Assembly: GCA_039090855.1 (NCBI GenBank)
Contig: CM077023.1
Location: forward strand, 86,465,127-86,529,126
Direction: 5' to 3'
DNA: 64,000 nt
Origin: Macrothele yani
Taxonomy: Eukaryota > Arthropoda > Arachnida > Araneae > Macrothelidae
In this document: positions 10,889-21,594 of the stretch, piece by piece
Layout of the letters: each line of letters starts with the position of its first letter
Numbering within the stretch: position 1 is the stretch's first letter
Program-made: the position numbers and the translations under genes
Notes under the pieces: model-generated
Told to the model about the DNA's origin: nothing
Seen by the model: the letters and a program-made list of their open reading frames with translations, nothing else
The model's database searches: none

Positions 10889-12308
10889 CACTGCTGGCCA
10901 CCCAAAATGCAACACCAAGAAGGAAGCATCCGATTGGCCTGAAATTCGCAGCATGGGTCGCCCGCGAGAGGACATGCAAACGATTAGAATTGCAGGGAAT
11001 ATGCAAATCATGTGCGCCCGGCACGCCACCGAGAAGCACTATAAGAAGGGTGCACAGAAGGCGGGGTGTAAGTAGCGGAAGTGTGTTGTGCTGCCAGACC
11101 TGTGCGTGGGAAGCTTCCTGATGCCTCGTCACAGAATACGGCAGTCATTCCAGCACGTTTCGGAGTTCGACAGAAGACGAATAGTGGCTTATCGCGACAG
11201 CGGTTTTATCGTACCGAGACATCGGCGCCCGTGTGGGACGATATCCAGCCACGTGAGGCGAGTATGGATTCGGTAGGTGCAGGAGGGACGGACGGACCGA
11301 CGTGAGCGATTGCTGCAGCTGCGGCACACCACCGAACGAGAGGACCGGCATGTTGTGTGGTGGGCATTGACGGCTCGCACCGCCACATCATGAACGTTAG
11401 CGCAGGAATTAGGGTGTGTTTCGCAACAACCTCTGTCAGCACGTACCGTTCGACGTCGTCTGCAGGAGCGGGGACTTGCCGCACGGCGCCCATTGCTCCG
11501 ATTACCATTGACTTTACACCACCGGCGAGTGCGGCGGCAGTGGGCCGTTGAACGCCGCACCTGGACTACGGAATGACAAGACATTGTCTTTTCCGACGAA
11601 TCCCGCTTCTGCCTGCAACACCACGATGGTCGGATCCGCGTGTGGCGGCACCGTGGCGAGAGACTGTATGACGACTGCATTTTGAATCGCCATACCGGTC
11701 CGTCGCCTGGCGTTACGGTTTGGGGCGCAATTGGATATGACACCCGCACCCCTCTGGTGCGCATCGCCGGTGCACACAACAGCCACCGCACCATCTCCGA
11801 CGTTTTGGAGCCTGTAGTCCCCCCTTACCTGCAGGACCTGCCAGCGGCCACGTTTCAAATGGACAATGCGCGCCCGCACGCGGCACGCGTCGTGCAACAA
11901 TTCTTCACAGCCCACCATGTGTCACTGCTGCCGTGGTACGCCTGTTCTCCCGATATGTCGCCCATTGTCGATATGTCGCACACGTCTGGTCGCTGATCGG
12001 CAACCGAGTGGCCCGGCAAGCACCATCCGCTGTTACGCCTGATGAACTGCGGCAACGTGTGGAAGCAGCGTGGACCGACATACCCCAAGCCCACATCCAA
12101 AACCTCTTTCGTTCGATGCCGTGGCGTGTAGCGGCCGTTATTGCCAGCCATGAGGGCCACACGAACTATTGATGTCTGCGTGTTCCGCAAGCCTCACGGA
12201 CCTGTAAGCTCAATCGTTTCATCTTTGTATCTGCTGTTATGTGTCCAGTAAATCTGGTTTTGCTATCTCGTGTCCTTCTTCGTATTGTATTTTGGGTGGT
12301 CAGCAGTG
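10889..12308 (+). mobile_element. Tc1-like transposon (element 3)
   Basis: Well-matched inverted repeats of about 36 bp begin CACTGCTGGCCACCCAAAAT on the left and CACTGCTGACCACCCAAAAT inward from the right, flanked by TA at 10887-10888 and 12309-12310. The element is 1,420 bp and clearly richer in GC than the surrounding DNA. Confidence 0.95.
11121..12172 (+). pseudogene. Frameshifted Tc1-like transposase of element 3
   Basis: The reading starts with MPRHRIRQSFQHVSEFDR at 11121, followed by a helix-turn-helix region and arginine-rich linker in changing frames to about 11570. The catalytic domain has FSDESRFCLQHHDGRIRVW near 11590, SPGVTVWGAIGYDTRTPL near 11700, QMDNARPH near 11860 and HVWSLIGNRVARQ near 11980. 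The catalytic Glu block (expected SPIEHVW) is disrupted by a short duplication of GATATGTCGC at about 11953-11980 that shifts the frame. The end, GGHTNY-like, reaches a TGA at 12170. A typical family member has about 340 codons, so the full length is present but broken by several frameshifts. It resembles Tc1 transposases I associate with spiders. Confidence 0.88.
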
Positions 12309-12474
12309 TATTTAAAAAGTGGGTGTAACATAAGTTCTTTCTCATAGGATAACTTCGTTTTTCAAAGTTAAATCCTCACTGCTAAAGAAATGAAAATCTA
12401 AGTGACTACGCTTCATACGAGAAGGTTCAGCCGGCGGTGCCATATGCAGTACGAAAGGGTGAGAGAGAAGAGTT

Positions 12475-13146
12475 TAAGATGTTCATCAAGAATCATTCCG
12501 CCAAGATGTTCATCAGAATCATTCCGCCAAGAAAAACATCAAGATGCTCATCAGAATCATTCCGCCAAGAAAAACATCAAGATGCTCATCAGAATCATTC
12601 CGCCAAGAAAAACATCAAGATGCTCATCAGAATCATTCTGCGAAGAAAAGCATCAAGATGTTCATCAGAATCATTCCGCCCAGTTGTTCATCAGAATCAT
12701 TCCGCCAAGATGTTCATCAGAATCATTCCGCCAAGAAAAACATCAAGATGTTCATCAGAATCATTCCGCCAAGAAGAACATCAAGATGTTCATCAGAATC
12801 ATTCCGCCAAGAAAAACATCAAGATGTTCATCAGAATCATTCCGCCAAGAAGAACATCAAGATGTTCTTCAGAATCATTCCGCCAAGATGTTCATCAGAA
12901 TCATTCCGCCAAGAAAAACATCAAGATGTTCTTCAGAATCATTCCGCCAAGATGTTCATCAGAATCATTCCGCCAAGAAAAACATCAAGATGTTCTTCAG
13001 AATCATTCTGCCAAGATGTTCTTCAGAATCATTCCGCCAAGATGTTCATCAGAATCATTCCGCCAAGAAAAACATCAAGATGTTCTTCAGAATCATTCCG
13101 CCAAGATGTTCATCAGAATCATTCCGCCAAGAAAAACATCAAGATG
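12475..13146. repeat. Minisatellite with alternating 38-bp and 26-bp units, array A
   Basis: The unit is AAGATGTTCATCAGAATCAT followed by TCCGCC, with or without AAGAAAAACATC, giving 38- or 26-bp repeats in one direction. Both lengths leave remainder 2 on division by 3, so each unit moves the reading frame by one step. This is why three overlapping plus-strand open frames of 231-249 codons exist here, all spelling the same peptide cycle. The frames are a by-product of the repeat and not genes. The array is interrupted at 13147 by an inserted LTR and resumes at 13594. Confidence 0.95.
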
Positions 13147-13593
13147 TGTGACGCATATTCTAAATTAACTTTCCTTTTTAGTTTCTTTCCCTATGTAAAT
13201 CTTGAGTTTGTTCTCAGTTATACTTCATACTTAACGTGATATCTTTTCACTCAAACGAATACTGTTGGCAACACAATTGAGGTTGAATGAACGTGACGTA
13301 TGCCTATTATGAAATAAGAACGAGAGATATAAACTACGATACAACAGTTGCTTGCGTGGTGGTGAGTGGTGGAAAGTGAAATCTGGAGCGTGGAGTGTTG
13401 ATTTGTGTTATGTGATTTCTATACTATCCTGAAGTGCTATAACCTGTGCTGGAGAAATAAAAGCCAATTTCCGTAAGTTTGACTTCTCTTTTAAATGTTT
13501 CGTCTGGCCGTTAAGGTTTAATTTAGGAACTATTTCATCGTATGGTTATGTTTTTAAAATAACGTATCAGTACGAAAAGACATTTACGTTATA
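13147..13593 (+). mobile_element. Probable solo LTR inserted in the minisatellite
   Basis: A 447-bp non-repetitive block interrupts the minisatellite. The 4-bp GATG immediately before it (13143-13146) is repeated immediately after (13594-13597), as expected of an integrase target-site duplication. The block starts TGTGACG and ends CGTTATA. CGTCACA would be the expected mirror, and two C-to-T changes convert it. It contains a TATA-like ATATAAACT at about 13329 and an AATAAA at about 13458, placed as in an LTR. No internal gag or pol sequence is present, so it is a solo LTR, probably of a Gypsy-type element. The assignment rests on structure, not on similarity. Confidence 0.7.
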
Positions 13594-14003
13594 GATGTTC
13601 ATCAGAATCATTCCGCCAAGAAAAACATCAAGATGTTCATCAGAATCATTCCGCCAAGAAAAACATGAAGATGTTCAGCAGAACCATTACGCCAAGAAAA
13701 ACATCAAGATGTTCCTCGGAATAATTCCGCCAAGAAAAACATCAAGATGTTCATCGGAATAATTCCGCCAAGAAAAACATCAAGATGTTCATCAGAATCA
13801 TTCCGCCAAGAAAAACATGAAGATGTTCAGCAGAACCATTCCGCCAAGAAAAACATCAAGATGTTCCTCGGAATCATTCCGCCAAGAAAAACATCAAGAT
13901 GTTCATCGGAATAATTCCGCCAAGAAAAACATCAAGATGTTCATCAGAATCATTCCGCCAAGAAAAACATCAAGATGTTCCTCAGAATCATTCCGCCAAA
14001 AAA
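13594..14003. repeat. Minisatellite array B, 38-bp units
   Basis: About eleven 38-bp units continue the array after the LTR. These are almost all the long form, with local variants (GTTCAGCAGAACCATTACG, GTTCCTCGGAATAATTCCG) that recur as a higher-order pattern: the block at about 13630-13760 is repeated at about 13780-13930. Confidence 0.95.
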
Positions 14004-15777
14004 AAAGTCTGGTTATAAAATTTTGATCTGTGTGAAGACAAGGGACTGTCTTCCGGAGAAAGTTTGCCATGGTCGTTTTTGGATTTAACTTAAAGGAGAA
14101 AAGTACTGGTAACCCACTTTACTCAGAGACCATGAATCGTTATAGTTTTTGTACTGTTCAGTGCTATTTTGGTACCATGAATTGGTATAGTTTCCACTGT
14201 TGGAATAGTAAGAATTATGGTTGCCCTGATGATAACTATGTGCAAACGCAGTCCAAAGCTCATATTGTAGAGAACAGTTTATGGTCAATCCCTATTTCAA
14301 TTCTACTTGTTTCACGGAAATATTACTTGAATTATCTGATGCTAGAGCAAGTTGGGGCCATCTTGAGGTCCGTAATGTATATTTCATGTCAATGTACGCT
14401 GGATGAATGGAAACAAGCTGTGCCAGATGAATGCAGCAACATCAGCGAAACATATTGCCGAATACTATCTTCATTCTCACAGCACGGATCAGCATGCTTT
14501 ACATAAATGGTGCCTAATGTGAGCATTATCTGGAATGACGGCAACAAATCTCTTTCCCTGTGAGAACGGAATTTTGTTATGTCTTGTATTACGAAACAAG
14601 TGTTTCCTTTTGAAGTGAAAAAGAAATAATTTAGCATTGCTCAAATATCGATATAGTTCAACTAGAATTTTCGTTTTCATCTGTGTGTTCTTGCACGCAC
14701 ATCAAAAAATTAACCGAGCACTGAAAAATCACTTAAACAAGAGAACAAGCAATCTGGGAACAATATTTATTTTTCTACCAAGCATTCTTTTCAAAACAGA
14801 GGGGGGGGCGTTCAGCATAAAATCGCACTCATTTGCACTGTAATGTGGGAATTAAGACACTGTAGGATAAAATACAAAGAAAAAGGGACAAGGATCAGCA
14901 TCTGGAAATAAAACGTACTTTTAATTTTACGATAACTATAAACCTGTGCATCATAAATGCCCATTTTATTAATTTGTTGACGAAATATGTGTCTTTTATG
15001 TTTTCCTGAATTCATTCAACAATGTATGGGTAAAGAACACTCATATTCCGATGCCTTCAGATGATTTTTTAACTTCTGCTTAGTAGAACTCATTGAGAGC
15101 TATATCTTAATGATAATTTCTACTTTCCAAATTTACAGTGGAAAATACACGTATTGCATCTATAATACCAGATGACAGCTTCGATGAAACATCATAAGAA
15201 TAGCAATGTTTTCACACATTATGGGTACAATGCGTATCTGTTAGTAGCAACAATGTTTGCGAGAATTTAGCTATAAAGTCTCTGACATCTCTGAATTCGT
15301 GTTTTGGATTAACGTGGATGACGAAATTTAGTTGCGGTAATTTATATCTTTCGCCCATCCATTGGGATGGTAATTTTACAAGAGTAAGTAATACAAATTC
15401 AGCTTAAACGAGCAGAAGATTAACGAAAGGACAATTTCCGCAGCTTTATTTATATATAAATGCACATTGCATTCTAAGAGCATCAGAACAACACGAGAAC
15501 GGTGATTACCGAAGACGGGATAATGGCGACTGTATGCCCTTCTGTCATCGATTTATTGTATCCAGTGTAGATGCTCTACAACTTTGTGACGTCATCATTT
15601 TAAATTAGTCATCCGAGATGCTGAGGTTGATGCATTGGTCATTTTACAGCAAAATGGACTCTCACCTTTTTTACACCCGTAAACCTTTTCCGCTGTTGTG
15701 ATTTTTTGGGATGTTTCAGAAATTATTTAAGTACACAAACTATACGTGCGTATGCAAGTAAGTATGCATGCGCGGAT
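14004..15777. other. Intergenic, no convincing gene
   Basis: The frame 14069-14506 (plus, 145 codons) starts with an ATG but has no recognisable domain. The opposite strand at 14085-14288 reads a short peptide rich in Asn, Tyr and Ser ending YQYFSPLS, which looks more like a low-complexity protein tail. It could be a decayed exon or processed pseudogene, but no neighbouring exon supports it. The rest is AT-rich with no gene or repeat seen. Confidence 0.4.
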
Positions 15778-15990
15778 GTGTGTTGGTCTCCGACGATTCC
15801 TTCTAATGACGATTGGTCCATTACCGATTCGTCCAAAGGAAGCAGTTAGTCCAATGCCTTTTGGTACAATGTTGATTCGCCGATTCGTCTAATGCCAATT
15901 CGTCGAATTGTACGACTGGTCCAATGACGATTCGTCGAATTGTATTACTAATCTAATGCCGATACGTCTAATGGTACCATCCGACAAACG
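15778..15990. repeat. Degenerate short tandem repeat, ~16-bp motif
   Basis: Variants of GATTCGTCCAATG, GATTGGTCCATTA and GATTCGTCTAATG recur about every 15-17 bases, showing a heavily decayed simple array. It has no coding capacity. Confidence 0.7.
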
Positions 15991-16497
15991 ACTATTTTTT
16001 CCATTTCTAACAAATGAATTACAATCTAAGTTACTCTCCTCTTCATAGGGTTTCCAGAAATTATTCCCATCTCACCAATTTCTGTTTTATTCAGATTTTA
16101 GGGTTTACTGTACATACATTAATTTACTAAAGATTCAAAGTTGAAGTCTAACAACTTGTAATTAATTTAATAGTAAAGCAGTTCAAATTATATTAACAAT
16201 GCTTGAAAACCATTACACATTTCATAAAATGTTAAGAGGTAGTGTATGAATGGAAAGCAACAGAGCTGCAATGGTAAATTACAGAAAGTCATACACAACA
16301 ACGAGAAAAGTATAAAGTAGCTCTGATGGATTTCATTACTTCTTTTGATAATAACTTTCACGAGAGCTTACGCTTAACGGTTCTTCAGAAGTTCAGACAA
16401 AACTTTCGAGTACGAGCTGTGAGTGCTCCATTTCATTGCTGTGTAGATTAAGAGAAAATTCAACCGTTTCTAATTGAGGGATACCATGTTAGTAATA
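15991..16497. other. Intergenic, no gene seen
   Basis: AT-rich DNA up to the left end of the next transposon. Confidence 0.5.
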
Positions 16498-18039
16498 CAC
16501 TGCTGGACAATTGCTAAGGACGGATCATAAACGGCTATATAGCACATAAAAAAGTAAGTGTGGTTGGATGCCAAGTAAAATAAAATAATGTCAGAATGCC
16601 AGGACATTACAAGAAAGACAATTTATTGTGCTCTGAAATCCAGAAGGCTTTGGAACGTGTTCAAGGGACAAACAGGCCATTTTGTGCAGAATACGTAAAC
16701 GTGAAAAAAAATGCAATTACCGTCCGCAGGCGTTCCGGCGTAAGATGTCAATACGGGATATGGCCACCATGGAGGGCGATGCAAGATTCCACACGTCGTG
16801 TCATGCTTTGCACAACATTATCAAGCAGCTGTTGGGGTAATATATCCCATTCCTCTGTCAGTGCACGGATGAGGGTGTCCTTGTTTACTGGAGGGCATTG
16901 GCGACCAGCAAGACTCCTCCCCAAATCATCACACACATTTTCAATGGGATTCAGATCTGGAGAACGTGCTGGCCATACGAGGCGTTGAATATCCTCGCTC
17001 TCAAGACACTCCTGGACAGCGACTGTTCGATGACATGTTGCGTTGTCGTCCATGAAAATTAATCTATCACCGACAGCACCACGGAACATGCGAACATGAG
17101 GTAGCAGAAAATTATTAATGTATCGTTGGCCAGTCATAGTCCCAGTTGGAGGCACATAGAGGGACGTAGGGCCATTGATCATGATGCCAGCAAATACCAT
17201 GACACTACATGTCGGATATCGGTCCCTTTCCTGTATGTTTGTTGGACAATATGCAGTATCACTATCACGCCAGATCAGTTGTCGTCAACAATCAGACGAT
17301 ATACTGTATCTACTCTCATCTGAGAAGAGGATAGCACACCAGTCGTTATCAGTCCAATTGCGATGTTGATAGCACCATTGCAAACGGGCGGTACGGTGAC
17401 GTCTGGACAATGGGTTGCACACAACAGGACGGCGGGCGTATAGTCCTGCTTCATGCAAACGTCTGGCGACAGTTTTTCGGGAGATCCGCTTGCCAGTAGC
17501 AGCCATAAACTGATTTGCTACCTCACTAGCTGTGCTGCGCCGGTGTCTTTTTGTTGATAGCACTATGTACCGACATTCTGCAGGTGTCGTACTGCGAACA
17601 CGACCTCCCCCGTGACGTTTGCTACACTCTCCATTTGTTTGAAATGATTTCCAAAGCCTTGAAACAACACTCTGGCTGACGTCGAACTCCCTGGGAACAT
17701 CTGTTATTTTTCGCCCTTCTTCAATCTTGCCAATAATATGGCCACGCGTAAAATCATCTAGGTGATGTCGGGAAGACATACTGAAAATTGCAAGTTCGTC
17801 AATTGATCCTTTCCCTTTCAACTTTGCGTTTGAACAACAACGGTCAATACGCGTCAAATCCTTTATATCTCTTATCAGCGCTATGACGTCACGAACGAGT
17901 TCGGCAATCCAAAATTTGCATACGCACAACACGCCTTACTGTATCCCGCACTTATGCTAATTTCCACATTTTCCTGCCTTCCATTTTATGGTTGCTATCG
18001 TTGCTATTGTCATCCGTCCTTAGCAATTGTCCGGCAGTG
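16498..18039 (-). mobile_element. Tc1-like transposon, nearly intact (element 4)
   Basis: Terminal inverted repeats of about 29 bp, CACTGCTGGACAATTGCTAA on the left and CACTGCCGGACAATTGCTAA read inward from the right, differ at one position over this stretch. TA lies at 16496-16497 and 18040-18041. The element is 1,542 bp and encloses one long transposase gene on the minus strand. Confidence 0.95.
16748..17779 (-). pseudogene. Tc1 transposase with one internal stop (DD34E)
   Basis: From the ATG at 17779 the minus-strand frame runs 343 codons to a stop at 16748, broken only by one in-frame TGA at 17285-17287. The most likely origin is a CpG change of CGA (Arg) to TGA. The N-terminus has a paired helix-turn-helix region (HLDDFTRGHIIGKIEEGRK, then DVSQSVVSRLWK) and a GGGRVRST linker. 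The catalytic core shows FSDESRY, FMDDNATCH and SPDLNPIENV. Counting from Asp of DNATCH to the Glu gives 34 residues between them, so the triad is DD34E as in classic Tc1. All three acids are kept. This is the best-preserved transposase of the window and may have died recently. A start further upstream (17932) lacks family similarity. Confidence 0.9.
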
Positions 18040-18182
18040 TATTATGAGCAGTTTGAGAAGATAATCGATGAGTATGGATAAGAGTTTGAAAAATGCCAGA
18101 GTTAATCCAGATCTTGTTGCTCATTGGGTAAATGGTCCACGCGCACTTACGATATCTCGTAATAAGAAATATATACACATAT
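18040..18182. other. Spacer
   Basis: Short unique-looking spacer between transposon 4 and an old LINE end. No gene. Confidence 0.5.
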
Positions 18183-18212
18183 TTGCAACCATTATCAATC
18201 CACTGCTGGATA

Positions 18213-19425
18213 TATATATATATATGACCACCCCCTCAGTATTTCGTTGGGCCACCTTTTGCCTTTAATACTGCGTCGATTCTTCGTGGCATGGACTCCA
18301 CGAGATGTTGATAGTTGGTTTGTGGAATTTGAGACCATGCTTGATGAGCAGCACTTTCCAGGAGTGTGAGATTGCAGGGTTGGGGATCCAGCTGTCTGAT
18401 GGCTCGTTCAACTTCATCCCACAAATTCTCAATGGGGTTAATATCTGGAGATTGTGGGGGCCACCTAAGCAAAGTAAACTCACCGGCATGTTCCTGAAAC
18501 CAATCCTGTACAATACGAGCGCTATGGCAAGACGAATTATCTCGTTGAAAGTAGCCATCGCCATTGGGATAAACCATCCACATGACAGGATGCACTTAGA
18601 TGTTTAGATATGATGTGCCAGTCAGACGTTGATCAACAAGAATTAAAGGGCCCAGAGCATGCCAGGAAAACATTACCCAAACCATAACGTTGCCTCCACC
18701 AGCTTGAAGGGTTGCAGAAGTGCATTTGGGGTCCAAGCCTTCGTGCTGTTTCCACCAAATTCTCTCTCGGCCATCGGCATGGTGCAACTGAAAACGTGAT
18801 TCATCGGACCACATAATTTGTTTCCAATTATCGACTGTCCAATCTTTGTGCTCCTGTGCGAACTGGAGACGTTTTCCCTTGTTAACTGCAGACAGCAAAG
18901 GTGTTCGAACAGGCCTTCGGCTGCCATATCCCATCCGATGCAGTGTACGGCGAACAGTGCGTGCAGAGATCATTTGAGGGGATCCTTGATTAAGATGGCC
19001 TGTAATTTGCTGCACTGTTGCCCTTCTGTTGTCTGTTACCAGTCTGGACACTCTCCGTTCCGCCCGAGCAGTCACTAGCCGATGACGACCACACGTTGCA
19101 CGTAGAGACCCAGTGTTTTTGGCTGACAGTCCAGTCTTCAAACGTTTTAACAAGAGCTGCTCTGGAACATTTCACGAATGCGGCGGTTTCGGTGATACTC
19201 GCTCCATGGCTCCGAGCTTCTACAACCATCCTACGTTGAAAGTCCGTCAGATCGCGTTTTTTACCCATCTCGTTACCCAAAAATCACTTCTACTACTGTC
19301 TTAAGCACTAAGCTTTCCCTTTTCATACTAGCCTCGCCCTCTGGCGGCAACAGCGTGCAGCCGTAACTCATTTGCTTAAAACTGTCAGGTGGTCATAATA
19401 AAGTGGCCTTCTCAGTGTATATATA
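18213..19425 (-). mobile_element. Tc1-like transposon, DD36E type (element 5)
   Basis: The right terminal repeat reads inward CACTGAGAAGGCCACTTTAT then TATGACCACC. On the left the inner TATGACCACC remains at about 18223 but the outermost ~20 bp are replaced by a TA microsatellite (18211-18224). The right end also borders a TA run (19417-19438). Microsatellite growth or loss at the insertion site has therefore blurred the borders. Confidence 0.85.
18236..19268 (-). pseudogene. Tc1-like transposase with one frameshift and one stop
   Basis: The minus-strand gene starts MGKKRDLTDFQRRMVVEARS at 19268 and ends GGPTKY at 18236. A frameshift lies near 19150, and an in-frame stop at 18596-18598 separates LTGTSYLNI from the rest. 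Domains in order are helix-turn-helix (SITETAAFVKCSRAALVKTF), a second DNA-binding part (RRVSRLVTDNRRATVQQITG), WSDESRFQLHHADG, VMVWVMFSWHALGPL, QRDNSSCH and SPDINPIENLWDEVERAI. Counting from Asp of DNSSCH to the Glu gives 36 residues, the DD36E spacing of a separate Tc1/mariner branch. All catalytic acids are present. Confidence 0.88.
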
Positions 19426-19737
19426 TATATATATATATGTTACCCCAAGTTCTTTCATAGCTGCCTGCCTTGAGTCAGTGCCCTCCATGACACTCCCGCA
19501 TGATTTCGAATTCCATCCACCCATCTGCCACGTGGTTTTCTCTTGGGCCTTTTTCTGTCCCTTGGTATTCATCCTAATGTTTTAGTTGTCCATCGGTGGT
19601 CCGTTCTTCTGGTAATATGTCCATCCCATTGCCATTTAAGGGACTTTACTTTGATCTTGATGTTTTCCACTGTCTGAATTTACATATATACAGTATACAA
19701 ATACAGAAAGTGGAAAACATCGAAATTTAAAAACAAG

Positions 19738-20152
19738 AGTCTTGGAAGACCTTCATCCAGCAGTGGATTGATAATGGTTCAGAATGATGATATATTATTG
19801 TGAACCATTATCAATGGCTTCCCAAGTTTCTTTCCACAACTGCCTGTTTTGTCTGTCTTTAGCCAGTCGCCTCCGTGTCACTCCTTCATGCTTTCAAATT
19901 TCATCCACCAATCTCCCACATGGTCTTTTTCTGAGTCATTTTCTGTCTTTTGGTATCCAATCTAATATTTCATTTGTCAATATATGTATCTGTGCATTTA
20001 TATGTACATTAACATTATTGATCATTGTCAACCATTTTGAATACACTGCTGGATGAAGGTATCCCCAAGTTTCTTCCAGATCTGTCTGTCTTCAGCCAGT
20101 CTCTTCCATGTCACTCCGGTAAGCTTTCGAATTTCATCCATTTACATATATA
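19738..20152. mobile_element. Cluster of short LINE 3' ends in both orientations
   Basis: A plus-oriented 3' end (CCTTCATCCAGCAGTGGATT, about 19750-19792) meets a minus-oriented one (about 19795-19980) tail to tail. A third minus-oriented end follows at about 20022-20147. All match the C-terminal coding end and tail of the RTE-type LINE. Short GATGTTTTCCACT and its complement flank 19672-19732. Confidence 0.75.
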
Positions 20153-21446
20153 CACAGTGTGGCAAAGAACTTTTAAAACTGGGTCTGTAAAATGAAATAG
20201 AAATTTGTTTTGGTTTGTTATTCAAAATAAGTCCCTCCGGCTTCAATACACTTGTCACAGCGATTTAATAATGATTCGAATGCCTGTTCTTGTTCACTTT
20301 GCGGAATTGCCTCCAAAGCACGAGTCGAAGCTGTTTGTATGGTCGAAATATCATCAAAATAACACCCTTTAACGTCAGTTTAAGTTTTGGGAATAAAGAA
20401 AAGTCACAGGGTGCTAAATCAGGCGAATACGGTGGATGACCATACATACGTTATTTTTCGCCAAAAATCTACGAACAAGAAGTGAGGTGTGACTGGGTGC
20501 ATTATCGTGCAACAAACACCAACTGTTTTCATCCCGATATTCTGGACAAATGCAATAAATTCTGCCCATCAAACGCCTCAAAACATTTAACTAAAACTCA
20601 CCAGTAATTGTTTGTTCACTTGGTACAAATTCTTTGTGGATAATACCCTTACTATTGAAGAATGTAATGAGCATTGTTTTGATTTCCGATGGAACTTTTC
20701 TTACTTTTTTGGCTTGTGGTGAGTTTTTTTACTTCCATTCCGCACTTTGTCGCTTTGTTTTAGGATCATATTGAAAACACCATGTTTCATCACCTGTAAC
20801 AATCGATTTTACGAAGTTTGGATCATTTTCAGTGGCTCAAATGATGTCTGTGCAATGTGCACTTCTCCTTGATTTTTGTTCATTGGTTAACGTGCGTAGA
20901 ACAAATTTAGCACAGACTTTTGTTTTGCCTAAATCTTCATGCAGGATGGTTCGAATCGTTTCTTTGTTGATGTTTAAAGACTCTTCCATCATTCTTAGTG
21001 ACACACATCGATTGTTTGCCACGAAATCACGCACTTTTGTAATAATCTCAGGTGTCCTAGATGAGCTTGGTCTTCCGGTACGCTTATCATCTTCTAGCGT
21101 ATCTCTTCCGTCCAAAAACGTTTGTGCCACAGGAAAACGTTTGATCTACTTAAACAAAACTCGCCGTAAACTTGTTTCATCATTTGGTACGTTTCCGAGG
21201 CACTTTTACCAAGTTTTGCGTTAAATTTAATAACAGCCCTTTGTTCCATCTTAATAATTCTACATGAAAAAAAATTTACTTCTCTAATGAACGGCCGTTT
21301 CGTTTGAGTTACATTAACAACTGCGGAGTACTTTTGGCAGAAAGCAAGCATATGGTCACGGTTTATAACGCATTCGCGATTACATTGGTAACGCCACCGT
21401 AGGCTGAAATCTAGCGCCAGTCTTAAAAATTCTTTGAGGCATTGTG
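20153..21446 (-). mobile_element. Mariner element (element 6)
   Basis: Inverted repeats of about 30 bp begin CACAGTGTGGCAAAGAACTT on the left and CACAATGCCTCAAAGAATTT inward from the right, flanked by TA at 20151-20152 and 21447-21448. At 1,294 bp it has the usual mariner length. It sits inside an antisense LINE end. Confidence 0.93.
20218..21249 (-). pseudogene. Broken mariner transposase (DD34D type)
   Basis: Minus-strand reading starts MEQRAVIKFNAKLGKSASET at 21249 (mariner helix-turn-helix, with VYGEFCLSRSNVFLWHKRF), then DTLEDDKRTGRPSSSRTPE linking the two DNA-binding parts. The catalytic blocks are TGDETWCFQYDP near 20790, HDNAPSH near 20500 and HPPYSPDLAPCDF near 20425. The third acid is Asp, as in mariner rather than Tc1. 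Frameshifts at about 21125, 20830 and 20450 break the frame. The end reads KCIEAGGTYFE and a TAA at 20218-20220. All three acids remain but no full protein can be made. Confidence 0.88.
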
Positions 21447-21448
21447 TA

Positions 21449-21594
21449 AATATTGAATATATATACCACCCAAGAGCAGAGTCATAGACAATTTTTTTTA
21501 AATAAGAATTTAAAACCTAATTTGCAAAAAACCTGAAGATCATGACGCGCAACGCAGCAGTTATGAATATTCAGAATTCACTCTCTATAAAGAA
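21449..21594. other. Spacer
   Basis: Short AT-rich spacer without a gene, containing TATTGAATATATATA, a phrase that also appears just outside the right arm of the foldback element at 22532. Confidence 0.5.

Larger units (their letters stand above)
18183..19690 (-). mobile_element. Antisense LINE 3' fragment split by Tc1 element 5
   Basis: The 3' end of the RTE-type LINE (CAACCATTATCAATCCACTG) lies at 18183-18212 and its continuation (CCCCAAGTTCTTTC.. to CCATTGCCATTTAAGGGACT) resumes at about 19440-19690. The two pieces abut in the LINE consensus, so the transposon between them inserted later. Confidence 0.82.

Noticed and set aside
12402..13239. Three overlapping plus-strand open frames of 231-249 codons
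   Set aside because: They are produced by a tandem repeat whose unit lengths shift the frame by a constant step. The peptides are the same repeat cycle and have no protein features.
12475..14003. Regularly spaced repeats resembling a CRISPR array
   Set aside because: The units are contiguous with no unique spacers, no cas genes are present, and the sequence is from an animal nuclear genome.
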